Positions 8,183-16,410 of a stretch of DNA of 64,000 nucleotides are shown here, piece by piece. This stretch comes from SCGC-AG-212-J23 sp036406675. GTDB lineage: Bacteria > Pseudomonadota > Gammaproteobacteria > Burkholderiales > SG8-39. The position numbers were made by a program, and so were the translations under genes. Every line of letters begins with the position of its first letter. Position 1 is the first letter of the stretch. The stretch lies in the NCBI GenBank assembly GCA_036406675.1, contig DASXAO010000033.1:1-64000 (forward strand), read 5' to 3'. The notes beneath the pieces are model-generated. The model was given only the letters and a program-made list of their open reading frames with translations, did no database searches and had not been told where the DNA came from.

Positions 8183-9574
8183 TTACTTCTCTTCCTTCGG
8201 CCAGGTCAGGTTCAGGAGCATCGCGAGCAGGATGCCCATCACGATGCCGTCGGTGACGAGGATGCGCAGGGCCTGGGGAACGATGTCGAACGCCTGGGGC
8301 GGCGCGGCCTGGATGCCGAGGCCGAGAGCGAGCGAGGCGGCGAGGATCACGGCGTCGCGCCGCGAGGTCATGTTGCGGCCGATGATGTCGACGCCGACCG
8401 AGGCCACCATGCCGAACATGAAGAGGAGCACGCCGCCGAGCACGGCGTTCGGCATCAGCGCGATGATCGCGCCGACCTTGGGCACCAGCGCCATGATGAT
8501 GAGGAACGCGCCGCCGAACGCCACCACGAAGCGGCTGCCGACGCCGGTGAGCGAGATGACGCCGATGTTCTGCGAATAGGAGGTGAGCGCCATGCCGCCG
8601 AAGAGCGCGGACAGGGCCGAGCCCACGCCGTCGTTCGCGACTGCGCCGCGGATGCGCCAGCCCTCTTGCGGCACGCCGACGATGCGCGACACGGCGAGCG
8701 TATGCCCGGTGGTCTCGACGGCGGTGGCGAAGAAGCACACCACGACGGTGAGCACCGCGATCAGGCCCGGCCAGGCCATCCCGCCGTAAGGGAATGGATG
8801 CGGCACGCTGACCCAGTCGGCACGGCCGATGGCGCCGAGGTCGATCAGGCCGAACGCCGCTGCCACGACATACCCGATGACCATGGTGAGAAAGAGCGAG
8901 AGGGCGCGCACGACTCCCGTGGAGAAGCGCGTGATCACGATGATGAGCACGATCATCAGCGCGGCGAGCCCGAGCGTGAGCGGCTTGCCGAACGCGGGCG
9001 TGCCGAGGCCGGTGGCCACGTTGATGCCGATCTTCATGAGGCCGGTGCCGATCAGCAGGATCGTGGTGCCGGTTACGATCGGCGGGAAGAAGCGGTGCAG
9101 CCTGCCGATAAGCGGGCTCCACGCGAACTGGACCAGGCCGCCGACGATGAGCGCGGTCATCGCCGCGGCGAGGCTGAGCTCCTTCGAGATGGCGACGATC
9201 GGGCCGATGAAGATGTAAAAAACTCCCATCACGATCGGCAGCCGCGGGCCGATGAAGCCCAGGCCCAGCGCCGACACCATGGTGGCGATGCCGCAGCCGA
9301 TCATGGTGCCCGAGACCATGAGGATGCGCGTCTCCTCGGGCAGGTTGAGGAGGCGCCCGACGATGAGCGGCCCCCCGACCATGGCGGTGAACATCACCAG
9401 CACGTGCTGGATGCCGAAGAGCGAGGTCTTGACCGGGCCAGGATAGTCGTTGAGCTCGAAATCGAGCTTGGTGAAGCCGCGCTCGCCGCCGTGCCCTCCT
9501 TGCACCGCCGCGTCCGCGGTGTGTGCGTCCGCACCTCGTGCCGCCGCTGCTCGTGCCGCCGCTCCGTTGCTCAC
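8183..9574 (-). CDS. NCS2 xanthine/uracil-type nucleobase permease
   Basis: A 463-residue membrane transporter of the nucleobase:cation symporter-2 family with about 12-14 hydrophobic helices. The signature SYSQNIGVISLTGVGSR is the conserved QN-G helix that contacts the base, and the first helix region GIQHVLVMFTAMVGGPLIVG is typical. GTG at 9574 is chosen because a good AGGGAGG ribosome-binding site precedes it and it begins two bases after the allophanate hydrolase stop. The likely role is proton-coupled import of a purine, pyrimidine or similar cyclic ureide. Co-transcription with allophanate hydrolase points to use of the substrate as a nitrogen source. Confidence 0.9.
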   Translation of the reverse strand: MSNGAAARAAAARGADAHTADAAVQGGHGGERGFTKLDFELNDYPGPVKTSLFGIQHVLVMFTAMVGGPLIVGRLLNLPEETRILMVSGTMIGCGIATMVSALGLGFIGPRLPIVMGVFYIFIGPIVAISKELSLAAAMTALIVGGLVQFAWSPLIGRLHRFFPPIVTGTTILLIGTGLMKIGINVATGLGTPAFGKPLTLGLAALMIVLIIVITRFSTGVVRALSLFLTMVIGYVVAAAFGLIDLGAIGRADWVSVPHPFPYGGMAWPGLIAVLTVVVCFFATAVETTGHTLAVSRIVGVPQEGWRIRGAVANDGVGSALSALFGGMALTSYSQNIGVISLTGVGSRFVVAFGGAFLIIMALVPKVGAIIALMPNAVLGGVLLFMFGMVASVGVDIIGRNMTSRRDAVILAASLALGLGIQAAPPQAFDIVPQALRILVTDGIVMGILLAMLLNLTWPKEEK

Positions 9575-9576
9575 GT

Positions 9577-11394
9577 TCAGCCTCCCTTGATGAACTGCCT
9601 CCAGCTTCCCAGGCTGGTGATTTCGCGCGCGCCCCTCGTGGCGTGGGCTTCGCACAGGAATCCCTTCACCTGCCGTCCGTTCTCCAGCGCGAGCGTGCCG
9701 ATGCCGAGCGGCGCCGGGATGCCGTCGACGAAGCCGCCGAAGGCGCTCGCCGGCACTTCCCAGACCTCGACCTCGATCGCCCCGCCGGCGTCGTCACGGA
9801 CCAGCCCCGGACGCGGCGGCTTGAAATCGGTCAGCGCGAACAGGCGATAGTTCCGCGCGGTGCGCGACTTGTACGCGAGCCTCGCGCCGCGCTCGGTAAG
9901 CTGGTGGTTGAGCGGCAGCCCCGACATGTGCGCGCCGCAGACCGCGACCTGAACCAGGTTTGGATTCGGCAATTCTTCAGTGTTTTTCACTGGGAGCGGT
10001 AAACCCGTGGCTCCCATCGTCTTTACTGCGGCGCGATGCGCAATCTCACCGAGACCGCAAAGCACCTCGTCGTTGAATGCCGGTGCGACGAGCGTCACGC
10101 CGAACGGCAGCCCGTCGCGCTGGAATCCAGCCGGCACCGCGATCGCCGCGAGGTCGAGCAGGTTCATGAAGTTGGTGTAGTAGCCGAGGTTCGAGTTCAG
10201 CTTCACCGGCTCGGCTTCGAGCTCGTCGACGCGATAGATGGTGCCGGCCGTGGGCGTCACGAGGATGTCGATCTCTTCCCAGACCGGCGAGGTCCGGCGC
10301 TGGAGCTCCTTCAGCCGGTAGTAACCGGCAAAGGCGTCGTTCGCCGAGAAGCGCTTGGCGCCGCCGATGATCGCCGCCGTGACCGGATGCAGCGCCTTCG
10401 GATTGCGCTCGATGAACTCGCGGATGGCCACGTAGCGTTCGGCCACCCACGGCCCCTCGTAGAGCAGCCTGGCAGTTTCAAGGAATGGGCCGAAGTCCAC
10501 GCTGACGCGGATTCCCCCCAAGTTTTCCAATCGAGAAAGCGTGTCCTGGAAGAGCTGGGGCGTTTCCGGGTTGCCGAAGAACTGGAGCTGATCCTCCCGA
10601 GGCACTCCGAAGCGCAGGCCGGCGAACGAGCGCGGCAGGGCGCGCGCCGGCGGCGCCGCAGGGCGCGAGAACGGATCGGCGGAGTCGAAGCCCTGCGCCG
10701 CGCGCAGCACGGCGGCGGTATCCCCGCCGGTGAGCCCGAAGATCGAGACGCAGTCGAGCGAGCGGCACGCGGGCACCACGCCGCGCGTGCTCAGCAGCCC
10801 GCGCGTGGGCTTGAGGCCGACGATGTTGTTGAACGCGGCGGGCACGCGGCCCGAGCCGGCGGTGTCGGTGCCGAGGCTGAAGCTGACCAGCCCGGCGGCG
10901 ACGGCAATCGCCGAGCCCGAGCTCGAGCCCCCCGGGATATAGGCGGAGTTGAAGCTGTTCGCCGGCACGCCATAGGGCGAGCGCACGCCGACCAGCCCGG
11001 TGGCGAACTGGTCCAGGTTGGCCTTGCCGATCGGGATCGCGCCCGCGGCCACCAGCCGCTCGACCACCTCGGCACTCCCTTGGGGCAGGTAGGCGAATTC
11101 GCGGCAGGCGGCGGTGGTGCGAAGCCCCCGGCAGTCGATGTTGTCCTTGATCGCGAACGGGATCCCGTAGAGCGGGAGAGCGGCGGCCGAGCGGCGCTCG
11201 AGCTCGGCGGCCCGCGCCTCGAGCTCTGCGCGCGGCGCGAGCTCGATCCAGGTCGGGTCCTTGCCGCGGCGCGCGATGCGCTCCAGGATACCCGCCACGA
11301 CCTGCGAGGGCCGCAAGCGCCCCGCCGCATAGCGTGCCCCGAGCGTGGCGAGGTCGAGGGAATCGACGGGAAGATCGGCGGCGCCTTGCAGCAC
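9577..11394 (-). CDS. atzF: allophanate hydrolase (AtzF/DUR2-type amidase)
   Basis: A 605-residue two-domain enzyme. Residues about 10-440 are an amidase-signature hydrolase with the Ser-cisSer-Lys triad visible: Lys83 (AIKDN), cis-Ser157 in GGSSSGS and nucleophile Ser181 in GTDTAGSGRVPA. The remaining ~150 residues (LVQVAVCGAHMSGLPLNHQL onward to a GFLCEAHA region) match the allophanate hydrolase C-terminal domain, which distinguishes it from generic amidases. It converts allophanate to ammonium and CO2. No urea carboxylase or AtzD/AtzE partner lies in the window, so the source of allophanate is open. The start is a GTG, 29 bases from the divergent fdrA start. Confidence 0.88.
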   Translation of the reverse strand: MLQGAADLPVDSLDLATLGARYAAGRLRPSQVVAGILERIARRGKDPTWIELAPRAELEARAAELERRSAAALPLYGIPFAIKDNIDCRGLRTTAACREFAYLPQGSAEVVERLVAAGAIPIGKANLDQFATGLVGVRSPYGVPANSFNSAYIPGGSSSGSAIAVAAGLVSFSLGTDTAGSGRVPAAFNNIVGLKPTRGLLSTRGVVPACRSLDCVSIFGLTGGDTAAVLRAAQGFDSADPFSRPAAPPARALPRSFAGLRFGVPREDQLQFFGNPETPQLFQDTLSRLENLGGIRVSVDFGPFLETARLLYEGPWVAERYVAIREFIERNPKALHPVTAAIIGGAKRFSANDAFAGYYRLKELQRRTSPVWEEIDILVTPTAGTIYRVDELEAEPVKLNSNLGYYTNFMNLLDLAAIAVPAGFQRDGLPFGVTLVAPAFNDEVLCGLGEIAHRAAVKTMGATGLPLPVKNTEELPNPNLVQVAVCGAHMSGLPLNHQLTERGARLAYKSRTARNYRLFALTDFKPPRPGLVRDDAGGAIEVEVWEVPASAFGGFVDGIPAPLGIGTLALENGRQVKGFLCEAHATRGAREITSLGSWRQFIKGG

Positions 11395-11408
11395 GCCGGA
11401 AGCTTACT

Positions 11409-11420
11409 CTAGTATACAAG
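11409..11420. promoter_or_regulatory. candidate GntR-type operator in the 29-bp divergent gap
   Basis: CTAGTATACAAG is a near-perfect 12-base palindrome (one mismatch between half sites) centred on GTATAC, the core seen in many GntR FCD/VanR-type operators. It fills most of the 29 bases between the allophanate hydrolase and fdrA starts and is followed by a related GTGTAC at 11424-11429. No regulator gene is adjacent, so the binding protein is unknown. Confidence 0.4.
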
Positions 11421-11423
11421 TCT

Positions 11424-12944
11424 GTGTACATCCAGCGCCTGCTGCCTAACCTGTACCGCGACTCGGTATCGCTGATGCAGCTCTCGGCGGCGCTCGGCAA
11501 GCTCCCGGGCGTCGAGCAGGCCTCGGCGGTGATGGCGACGCCGGGCAACCTCGAGTTCCTGCGGCAGGCGGGTCTGGTGAACGGCGACGTCGTACCGCGG
11601 CCGAACGATCTGCTGGTGGCGCTGCGCGGCAAGTCCACCGCGCAGCTCGAGGCGGCGCTCGCCACGGCGCTGGCCTCACTGAATGATGAATCAGCCAAGG
11701 ACATCAAGGGTGCCGTAGCCGAGGCGCCCCTGCGCAGCTTCCAGATGGCGCTGTCGGGCGCACCGCAGGCGAACCTCGCGCTCATATCCGTCCCCGGCGA
11801 CTACGCCGCCGCGGAGGCGATGAAGGCCCTGCGCCTGGGCCTCCACGTCATGCTCTTCAGCGACAACGTCGCGCTCGCGGACGAAGTCGCGCTCAAGCGC
11901 TTCGCGAAGGAGCGCGAGCTGCTCGTCATGGGGCCGGACTGCGGCACCGCGATCATCGACGGCGTGCCGCTCGGCTTCGCCAACGCGGTGCGCCGCGGCG
12001 CGGTCGGCGTGGTCGGGGCCTCGGGGACCGGTACGCAGCAGGTGACGAGCCTCGTGCACCGGCGCGGCGGCGGCATCTCGCACGCCATCGGCACCGGCGG
12101 ACACGATCTCGGCAAGGACGTCGGCGGCATCACCATGCTGCACGGACTCGGGCTCCTCGCACGCGACGCGGACACGAAGGCGATCGTTCTCATCTCCAAG
12201 CCGCCCTCGCCCGCCATCGCCCGCGAGGTCATCGCGGCGGCGCGCAAGGCCGGCAAGCCCGTGGTGATCAACTTCATCGGCTCGACCGAAGACCCGTCGG
12301 GCGGCAACCTGCACGTGTCGCGCACGCTGGACGACGCGGCCGCTGCTGCAGTGGCGCTGTCGAACGGTCGTAAGCCCGGCCGCGTCGCCGCAAAGACATT
12401 GAAAGTTCCCAGGGTCAAGTTCAAGAAAGGCCAGCGCTATGTCCGCGGGCTCTTCAGCGGCGGCACCTTCTGCTACGAGGCGTCCGCGCTCCTCGGCGAC
12501 GTCTGGTCGAACGCGCCGGTGGATCCGAAGAGGGCGATCGAGGATCCATGGAAGTCGCGCGAGCACACCCTCATCGACCTCGGCGACGACGTGTTCACCC
12601 GCGGGCGGCCGCACCCGATGATCGACCTGCGCCTGCGCAACGACCGGATGCTGCAGGAAGCCGCCGACCCGCAAGTCGCGGTGATCCTGCTCGACGTGGT
12701 GCTCGGCTACGGCTCGCACCCGGATCCTGCGTCCGAGTTGGTGCCTGCAATCGAAAAGGCGCAAGGGATTTCACGCAAGAAGGGAAGAAGTCTCGCTGTC
12801 GTCGCTTCGGTCTGCGGCACCGACGAGGATCCGCAGGGGCTCGAGCGCCAGGAGAAGGCGCTGCGCGAAGCCGGAGTTCTGCTGACGGAAAGCAATGCCA
12901 GCGCCGCGCGGCTCGCCGGCGCCCTCGTGGCGAAACTGCGATGA
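11424..12944 (+). CDS. fdrA: FdrA/AllF-like acyl-CoA-synthetase-fold protein (oxamate carbamoyltransferase subunit)
   Basis: A 506-residue protein resembling E. coli FdrA (AllF). GTG at 11424 aligns the N-terminus to the family pattern, reading VYIQRLLPNLYRDSVSLM, where DSVSLM is conserved. The middle is a CoA-ligase-like Rossmann/flavodoxin core: MGPDCGTAIIDGVPLGFAN, GASGTGTQQVTSLVHRRGGG, GTGGHDLGKDVGGI. The C-terminal part resembles a succinyl-CoA-synthetase beta-like domain. FdrA is known as one of three subunits of oxamate carbamoyltransferase in allantoin catabolism. Carbamate kinase and DUF1116 genes follow in the same direction, supporting that role. A 20-bp-stem repeat lies directly after the stop. 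Confidence 0.82.
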   Translation: MYIQRLLPNLYRDSVSLMQLSAALGKLPGVEQASAVMATPGNLEFLRQAGLVNGDVVPRPNDLLVALRGKSTAQLEAALATALASLNDESAKDIKGAVAEAPLRSFQMALSGAPQANLALISVPGDYAAAEAMKALRLGLHVMLFSDNVALADEVALKRFAKERELLVMGPDCGTAIIDGVPLGFANAVRRGAVGVVGASGTGTQQVTSLVHRRGGGISHAIGTGGHDLGKDVGGITMLHGLGLLARDADTKAIVLISKPPSPAIAREVIAAARKAGKPVVINFIGSTEDPSGGNLHVSRTLDDAAAAAVALSNGRKPGRVAAKTLKVPRVKFKKGQRYVRGLFSGGTFCYEASALLGDVWSNAPVDPKRAIEDPWKSREHTLIDLGDDVFTRGRPHPMIDLRLRNDRMLQEAADPQVAVILLDVVLGYGSHPDPASELVPAIEKAQGISRKKGRSLAVVASVCGTDEDPQGLERQEKALREAGVLLTESNASAARLAGALVAKLR

Positions 12945-12954
12945 CCCCAAAAAC

Positions 12955-13015
12955 CAGGGACAGACCACGTTTTTGGGTGTACTCCCACAGCAGGGAAAAA
13001 CGTGGTCTGTCCCTG
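12955..13015. repeat. palindromic repeat, GGGACAGACCACG family (full copy)
   Basis: Left arm CAGGGACAGACCACGTTTTT (12955-12974) and its exact complement at 12996-13015 enclose a 21-base spacer. It occupies the gap between fdrA and the DUF1116 gene. Single-arm or variant copies occur at 20489, 24547 and 46677. It looks like a REP-type mobile palindrome and would form a strong hairpin in the operon mRNA. Confidence 0.85.
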
Positions 13016-13029
13016 ATTAGGGGTTTGGG

Positions 13030-14436
13030 ATGAGCTCGCTGTTCGGCAAGCCCCTGTCGGTCTTGAACGAAGGCATCGCCTCGTTCGCCGACGCCATCGT
13101 GCAGCGCGGCGGCACGGCCACGCGGCTCGAGTGGGCGCCGCCGGCCGGCGGCGATCGGGCGGTCGGCATGGCGCTCGCGCGCCTCGTCAATCATCCGACG
13201 GTGGAAGCCGCCAACGCCAAGGCGGCCGAGCGGTACATGGCGGCGCAGCCGCGGCTCGAAGGCATCGGCGTGGCGCGCGAGGTGCTGCCCCACTTGGGAA
13301 GCCGCATGATCCTGCACGCGGGGCCGCCGATCGCCTGGCAGCGGATGTGCGGACCGATGCGCGGCGCGATCGTCGGCGCGATCCTCTACGAAGGATGGGC
13401 GGAGGATGCCGACGCGGCGGCTGCGCTGGCGAAGTCGGGCGACATCCAATTCGAGCCCTGCCATCACCACGCCGCGGTCGGGCCGATGTCCGGGATCATC
13501 AGCCCGTCGATGCCGGTGTGGATCGTGGCGAACGCCACCCACGGCAACCGCGCGTTCAGCAACCTGAACGAGGGCCTCGGCAAGGTGCTGCGCTTCGGCG
13601 CCAACAGCCGCGAGGTGCTGGAGCGGCTCGAGTGGATGCAGAAGACCCTGGGACCCACGCTCGGCGCCGCCTTCGAAGTATCGAAGGAATTGGAGCTGAA
13701 GCCGCTGATGGCGCAGGCGCTGCACATGGGCGACGAGGTGCACAACCGCAACGTGGCAGCGTCTTCGCTGCTCATCCGGCGCCTGGTGCCGGCGCTGCTC
13801 AAGTCCTCGGCGAGCGCGGCCGATGCCGCATCGGTCATCGAATTCATCGCCGGCAACGATCACTTCTTCCTGAACATCTCGATGGCCGCCTGCAAGAGCA
13901 TGCTCGATGCCGCGCACGGCGTGGCCGGGAGCAGCGTGGTCACCGCCATGGCGCGCAACGGCGTCGACTTCGGCATCCGCGTGAGCGGGCTGGGCGAGCA
14001 CTGGTTCACCGCGCCGGCGCCCGTGGTGAACGGCCTCTATTTTCCTGCCTACACCACCAAGGACGCGGCGCCGGACCTCGGCGACAGCGCCATCACCGAG
14101 ACCGCGGGACTCGGCGGGTTCGCGATGGCCGCGGCGCCGGCGATCGTTAAGTTCGTCGGCGGCACGCCGCAGGACGCGCTCGCCAACACGCTGGCGATGG
14201 CGCACATCACGCTCAAGCGCAACGGCGCCTTCACGCTGCCCGCGCTCGACTTCGCCGGCACGCCGGCATGCATCGATGCCCGGCGCGTGGTCGACACGGG
14301 AATGCTGCCGGTGATCAATACCGGCATCGCGCACAAGGAGCCCGGCGTCGGGCAGATCGGCGCCGGCGTCACGCGCGCCCCGCTCGCCTGCTTCACTCAA
14401 GCGGTCACAGCACTCGCCACCGAGGTGGCCCCATGA
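13030..14436 (+). CDS. DUF1116 protein, YlbE/AllG-like (oxamate carbamoyltransferase subunit)
   Basis: A 468-residue protein of the DUF1116 (YlbE) family. Recognisable segments are LEWAPPAGGDR near residue 40, CGPMRGAIVGAILYEGWA, FEPCHHHAAVGPMSGIISPSM (a His-rich loop) and SGLGEHWFTAPAP near the C-terminus. In E. coli this family (AllG) works with FdrA/AllF and YlbF/AllH to move the carbamoyl group between oxalurate and phosphate. The gene starts 85 bases after fdrA, the gap being filled by a palindromic repeat, and its stop overlaps the carbamate kinase start by four bases. No YlbF/DUF2877 gene is present. Confidence 0.83.
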   Translation: MSSLFGKPLSVLNEGIASFADAIVQRGGTATRLEWAPPAGGDRAVGMALARLVNHPTVEAANAKAAERYMAAQPRLEGIGVAREVLPHLGSRMILHAGPPIAWQRMCGPMRGAIVGAILYEGWAEDADAAAALAKSGDIQFEPCHHHAAVGPMSGIISPSMPVWIVANATHGNRAFSNLNEGLGKVLRFGANSREVLERLEWMQKTLGPTLGAAFEVSKELELKPLMAQALHMGDEVHNRNVAASSLLIRRLVPALLKSSASAADAASVIEFIAGNDHFFLNISMAACKSMLDAAHGVAGSSVVTAMARNGVDFGIRVSGLGEHWFTAPAPVVNGLYFPAYTTKDAAPDLGDSAITETAGLGGFAMAAAPAIVKFVGGTPQDALANTLAMAHITLKRNGAFTLPALDFAGTPACIDARRVVDTGMLPVINTGIAHKEPGVGQIGAGVTRAPLACFTQAVTALATEVAP

Positions 14437-15386
14437 AGGACAAGCCTGGAGTCGCAGTCGTCGCCATCGGCGGCAACGCCCTCATCCGCGATCGCGGCCA
14501 CGAATCGATCCCGAACCAGTACGACATGGTGTGCGCGCTCGCCGAGGACATCGCCGGCATGATCGAGGCGGGATGGAAGGTGGTGGTGACGCACGGCAAC
14601 GGGCCGCAGGTCGGCTTCATCCTGCGCCGCTCGGAGCTCTCCATCGCCGAGGTGCCGCCGGTGCCGATGGACTATGCCGGCGCCGACATTCAGGGCGCGG
14701 TCGGCTACATGTTCCTCAAGGCGCTGCGCAATGCGTTCAAGCGCCGCCGCATCCGGCGCGAGCCGGCCTGCGTGGTGACGCAGACGCTGGTCGACCGCAA
14801 CGACCCGGCGTTCGCCAATCCCACCAAGCCGATCGGCTCGCACATGGACGAGGTGCGCGCCAAGCAGCTGGCGAAGAAATACCACTGGACCGTGCGCGAG
14901 GACGCGGGCCGCGGCTGGCGGCGCGTCGTGCCCTCCCCCAAACCGCGGGCGATCCTCGAGACGCGCGCCATCAAGGCCCTGGCTGCAGAAGGCTACGTGG
15001 TGGTCGCGTGCGGCGGCGGCGGCATCCCGGTGATCGAGGACGAGGCTGGCGATCTGCGCGGCGTCGAGGCAGTGATCGACAAGGACCTCGCCTCGAGCCT
15101 GCTCGCGCGCAGCATGGAGGCCGACATCCTGGTGCTGCCGACCGGCGTCGAGAAAGTGGCCCTCGATTTCAACAAGCCCACTCAACGCTGGCTCGACCGC
15201 ATGACCCTCGCCGAGGCGCGCCAGCACCAAGCCGACAACCAGTTCGACCCCGGCAGCATGGGGCCCAAGATCGCAGCGCTGGTCGACTTCGTCGGCGAAG
15301 GCGGCCGCATGGGGCTCATCACCAACCCGCCCAACCTCTCGCGCGCGCTGCGCGGCGAGACAGGGACTCGCCTGATCGCGAAGTGA
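14433..15386 (+). CDS. arcC: carbamate kinase
   Basis: A 317-residue amino-acid-kinase-fold enzyme. VAIGGNALI near residue 11, VVVTHGNGPQVG around 50, VVACGGGGIPVIED near 190 and VIDKDLASSLLA are the carbamate kinase signature blocks. It makes ATP and carbamate (then NH3 and CO2) from carbamoyl phosphate, the payoff step after oxamate carbamoyltransferase. ATG at 14433 overlaps the DUF1116 stop (ATGA), so the two are coupled. The length matches ArcC/YbcF. This position, rather than beside arginine deiminase genes (none seen), argues for a ureide or purine route. Confidence 0.93.
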   Translation: MKDKPGVAVVAIGGNALIRDRGHESIPNQYDMVCALAEDIAGMIEAGWKVVVTHGNGPQVGFILRRSELSIAEVPPVPMDYAGADIQGAVGYMFLKALRNAFKRRRIRREPACVVTQTLVDRNDPAFANPTKPIGSHMDEVRAKQLAKKYHWTVREDAGRGWRRVVPSPKPRAILETRAIKALAAEGYVVVACGGGGIPVIEDEAGDLRGVEAVIDKDLASSLLARSMEADILVLPTGVEKVALDFNKPTQRWLDRMTLAEARQHQADNQFDPGSMGPKIAALVDFVGEGGRMGLITNPPNLSRALRGETGTRLIAK

Positions 15387-15402
15387 GACAATCGGCCTTC
15401 TC

Positions 15403-16386
15403 ATGAAGAAGGTCGCGGTTCTCGACGACTACCATCGCGTCTTCGACGCCGACCCGTCGATTGCGCGCCTGCGTCGACGCGTGCCGGTGGACGTCTTCAC
15501 CGAGAAGCTCGCATCGATCGATCGGCTGCGCGAGTACCCGATCCTGATCACACTGCGCGAGCGCACCCGCCTGGACGCGGCGTTCTTCGAGCAGCTGCAG
15601 TCCCTCGAGCTCGTCGCCCAGACGGGCAACCACGCCTACCACGTCGATGTCGCGGCCGCGACGCGCGCCGGCGTGCTGATCGGCATGGCCACGTCGGACC
15701 TCGAGGCGATGGGGATGCTGGCGCACTCGACGATCGAGCTCACCTTTGGCCTGATGCTCGCGGTGATGCGGCGCATTCCGCAGACCGACCAGGCGATGCA
15801 CCGCGGCGAGTGGCCGTCCTTCGCCGGACGCACGTTGAGCGGCAAGAAGCTCGGCATCGTCGGCCTCGGCCGCATCGGCCGCGAGGTGGCGACGATCGCA
15901 AGAGCTTTCGGCATGGAGATCCTGGCCTGGGGACCGTCGCTCACGCCCGAGCGCGCCGCGAAATCGGGGGCGCGGTTCATGGAGCTCGACGAGCTCCTCC
16001 AGGCCGCGGACGTCGTCACCGTCCACCTTCGGCTCTCGGACCAGAGCCGCGGCCTGCTCGACGAGCGCAGGCTCCGCCTGATGCAGCCGCACGCCGTGCT
16101 CATCAACACCGCGCGCGGCGCGATCGTCGACGAAAAAGCGATCGCGCAGATCCTCGAGGAGGGCGCGATCGCCGGCGCGGGACTCGATGTGTTCGTCGAG
16201 GAACCCCTTAGGCGCGATTCGTCCCTGCGCCGCCTCGACAACGTCGTCCTAACCTCGCACCTCGGCTGGCCCGCGGATTCCACCTACCGCACCATGGCCG
16301 AGGGCATGGTCGCGATCATCGAAGCCTATCTCGATGGCCGCTACGAGCGCGCGATCAACCTCGACGCGCTGAAGCACCGCAAATAA
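15403..16386 (+). CDS. D-2-hydroxyacid dehydrogenase, NAD-dependent
   Basis: A 327-residue member of the D-isomer-specific 2-hydroxyacid dehydrogenase family. GIVGLGRIGR at 151-160 is the NAD-binding motif; the catalytic Arg (NTARGAIVD), Glu (DVFVEEPL) and His (SHLGWP) are all present. It probably reduces or oxidises a 2-keto/2-hydroxy acid in the cytoplasm. It starts 16 bases after carbamate kinase, so it may handle a glyoxylate- or oxalurate-like product of the same pathway, which is inference. Its TAA stop lies inside the left arm of the palindromic repeat at 16382-16410. Confidence 0.88.
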   Translation: MKKVAVLDDYHRVFDADPSIARLRRRVPVDVFTEKLASIDRLREYPILITLRERTRLDAAFFEQLQSLELVAQTGNHAYHVDVAAATRAGVLIGMATSDLEAMGMLAHSTIELTFGLMLAVMRRIPQTDQAMHRGEWPSFAGRTLSGKKLGIVGLGRIGREVATIARAFGMEILAWGPSLTPERAAKSGARFMELDELLQAADVVTVHLRLSDQSRGLLDERRLRLMQPHAVLINTARGAIVDEKAIAQILEEGAIAGAGLDVFVEEPLRRDSSLRRLDNVVLTSHLGWPADSTYRTMAEGMVAIIEAYLDGRYERAINLDALKHRK

Positions 16387-16410
16387 TTCGGGGTCAGAGC
16401 CCGAATTATT
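16382..16410. repeat. palindromic repeat, GGGGTCAGAG family, holding two stop codons
   Basis: AATAATTCGGG (16382-16392), spacer GTCAGAG, then the exact complement CCCGAATTATT (16400-16410). The stop of the rightward dehydrogenase (16384-16386) and that of the leftward TauD-like gene (16406-16408) both lie inside the arms. It may act as a bidirectional terminator for the convergent pair. Confidence 0.8.
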
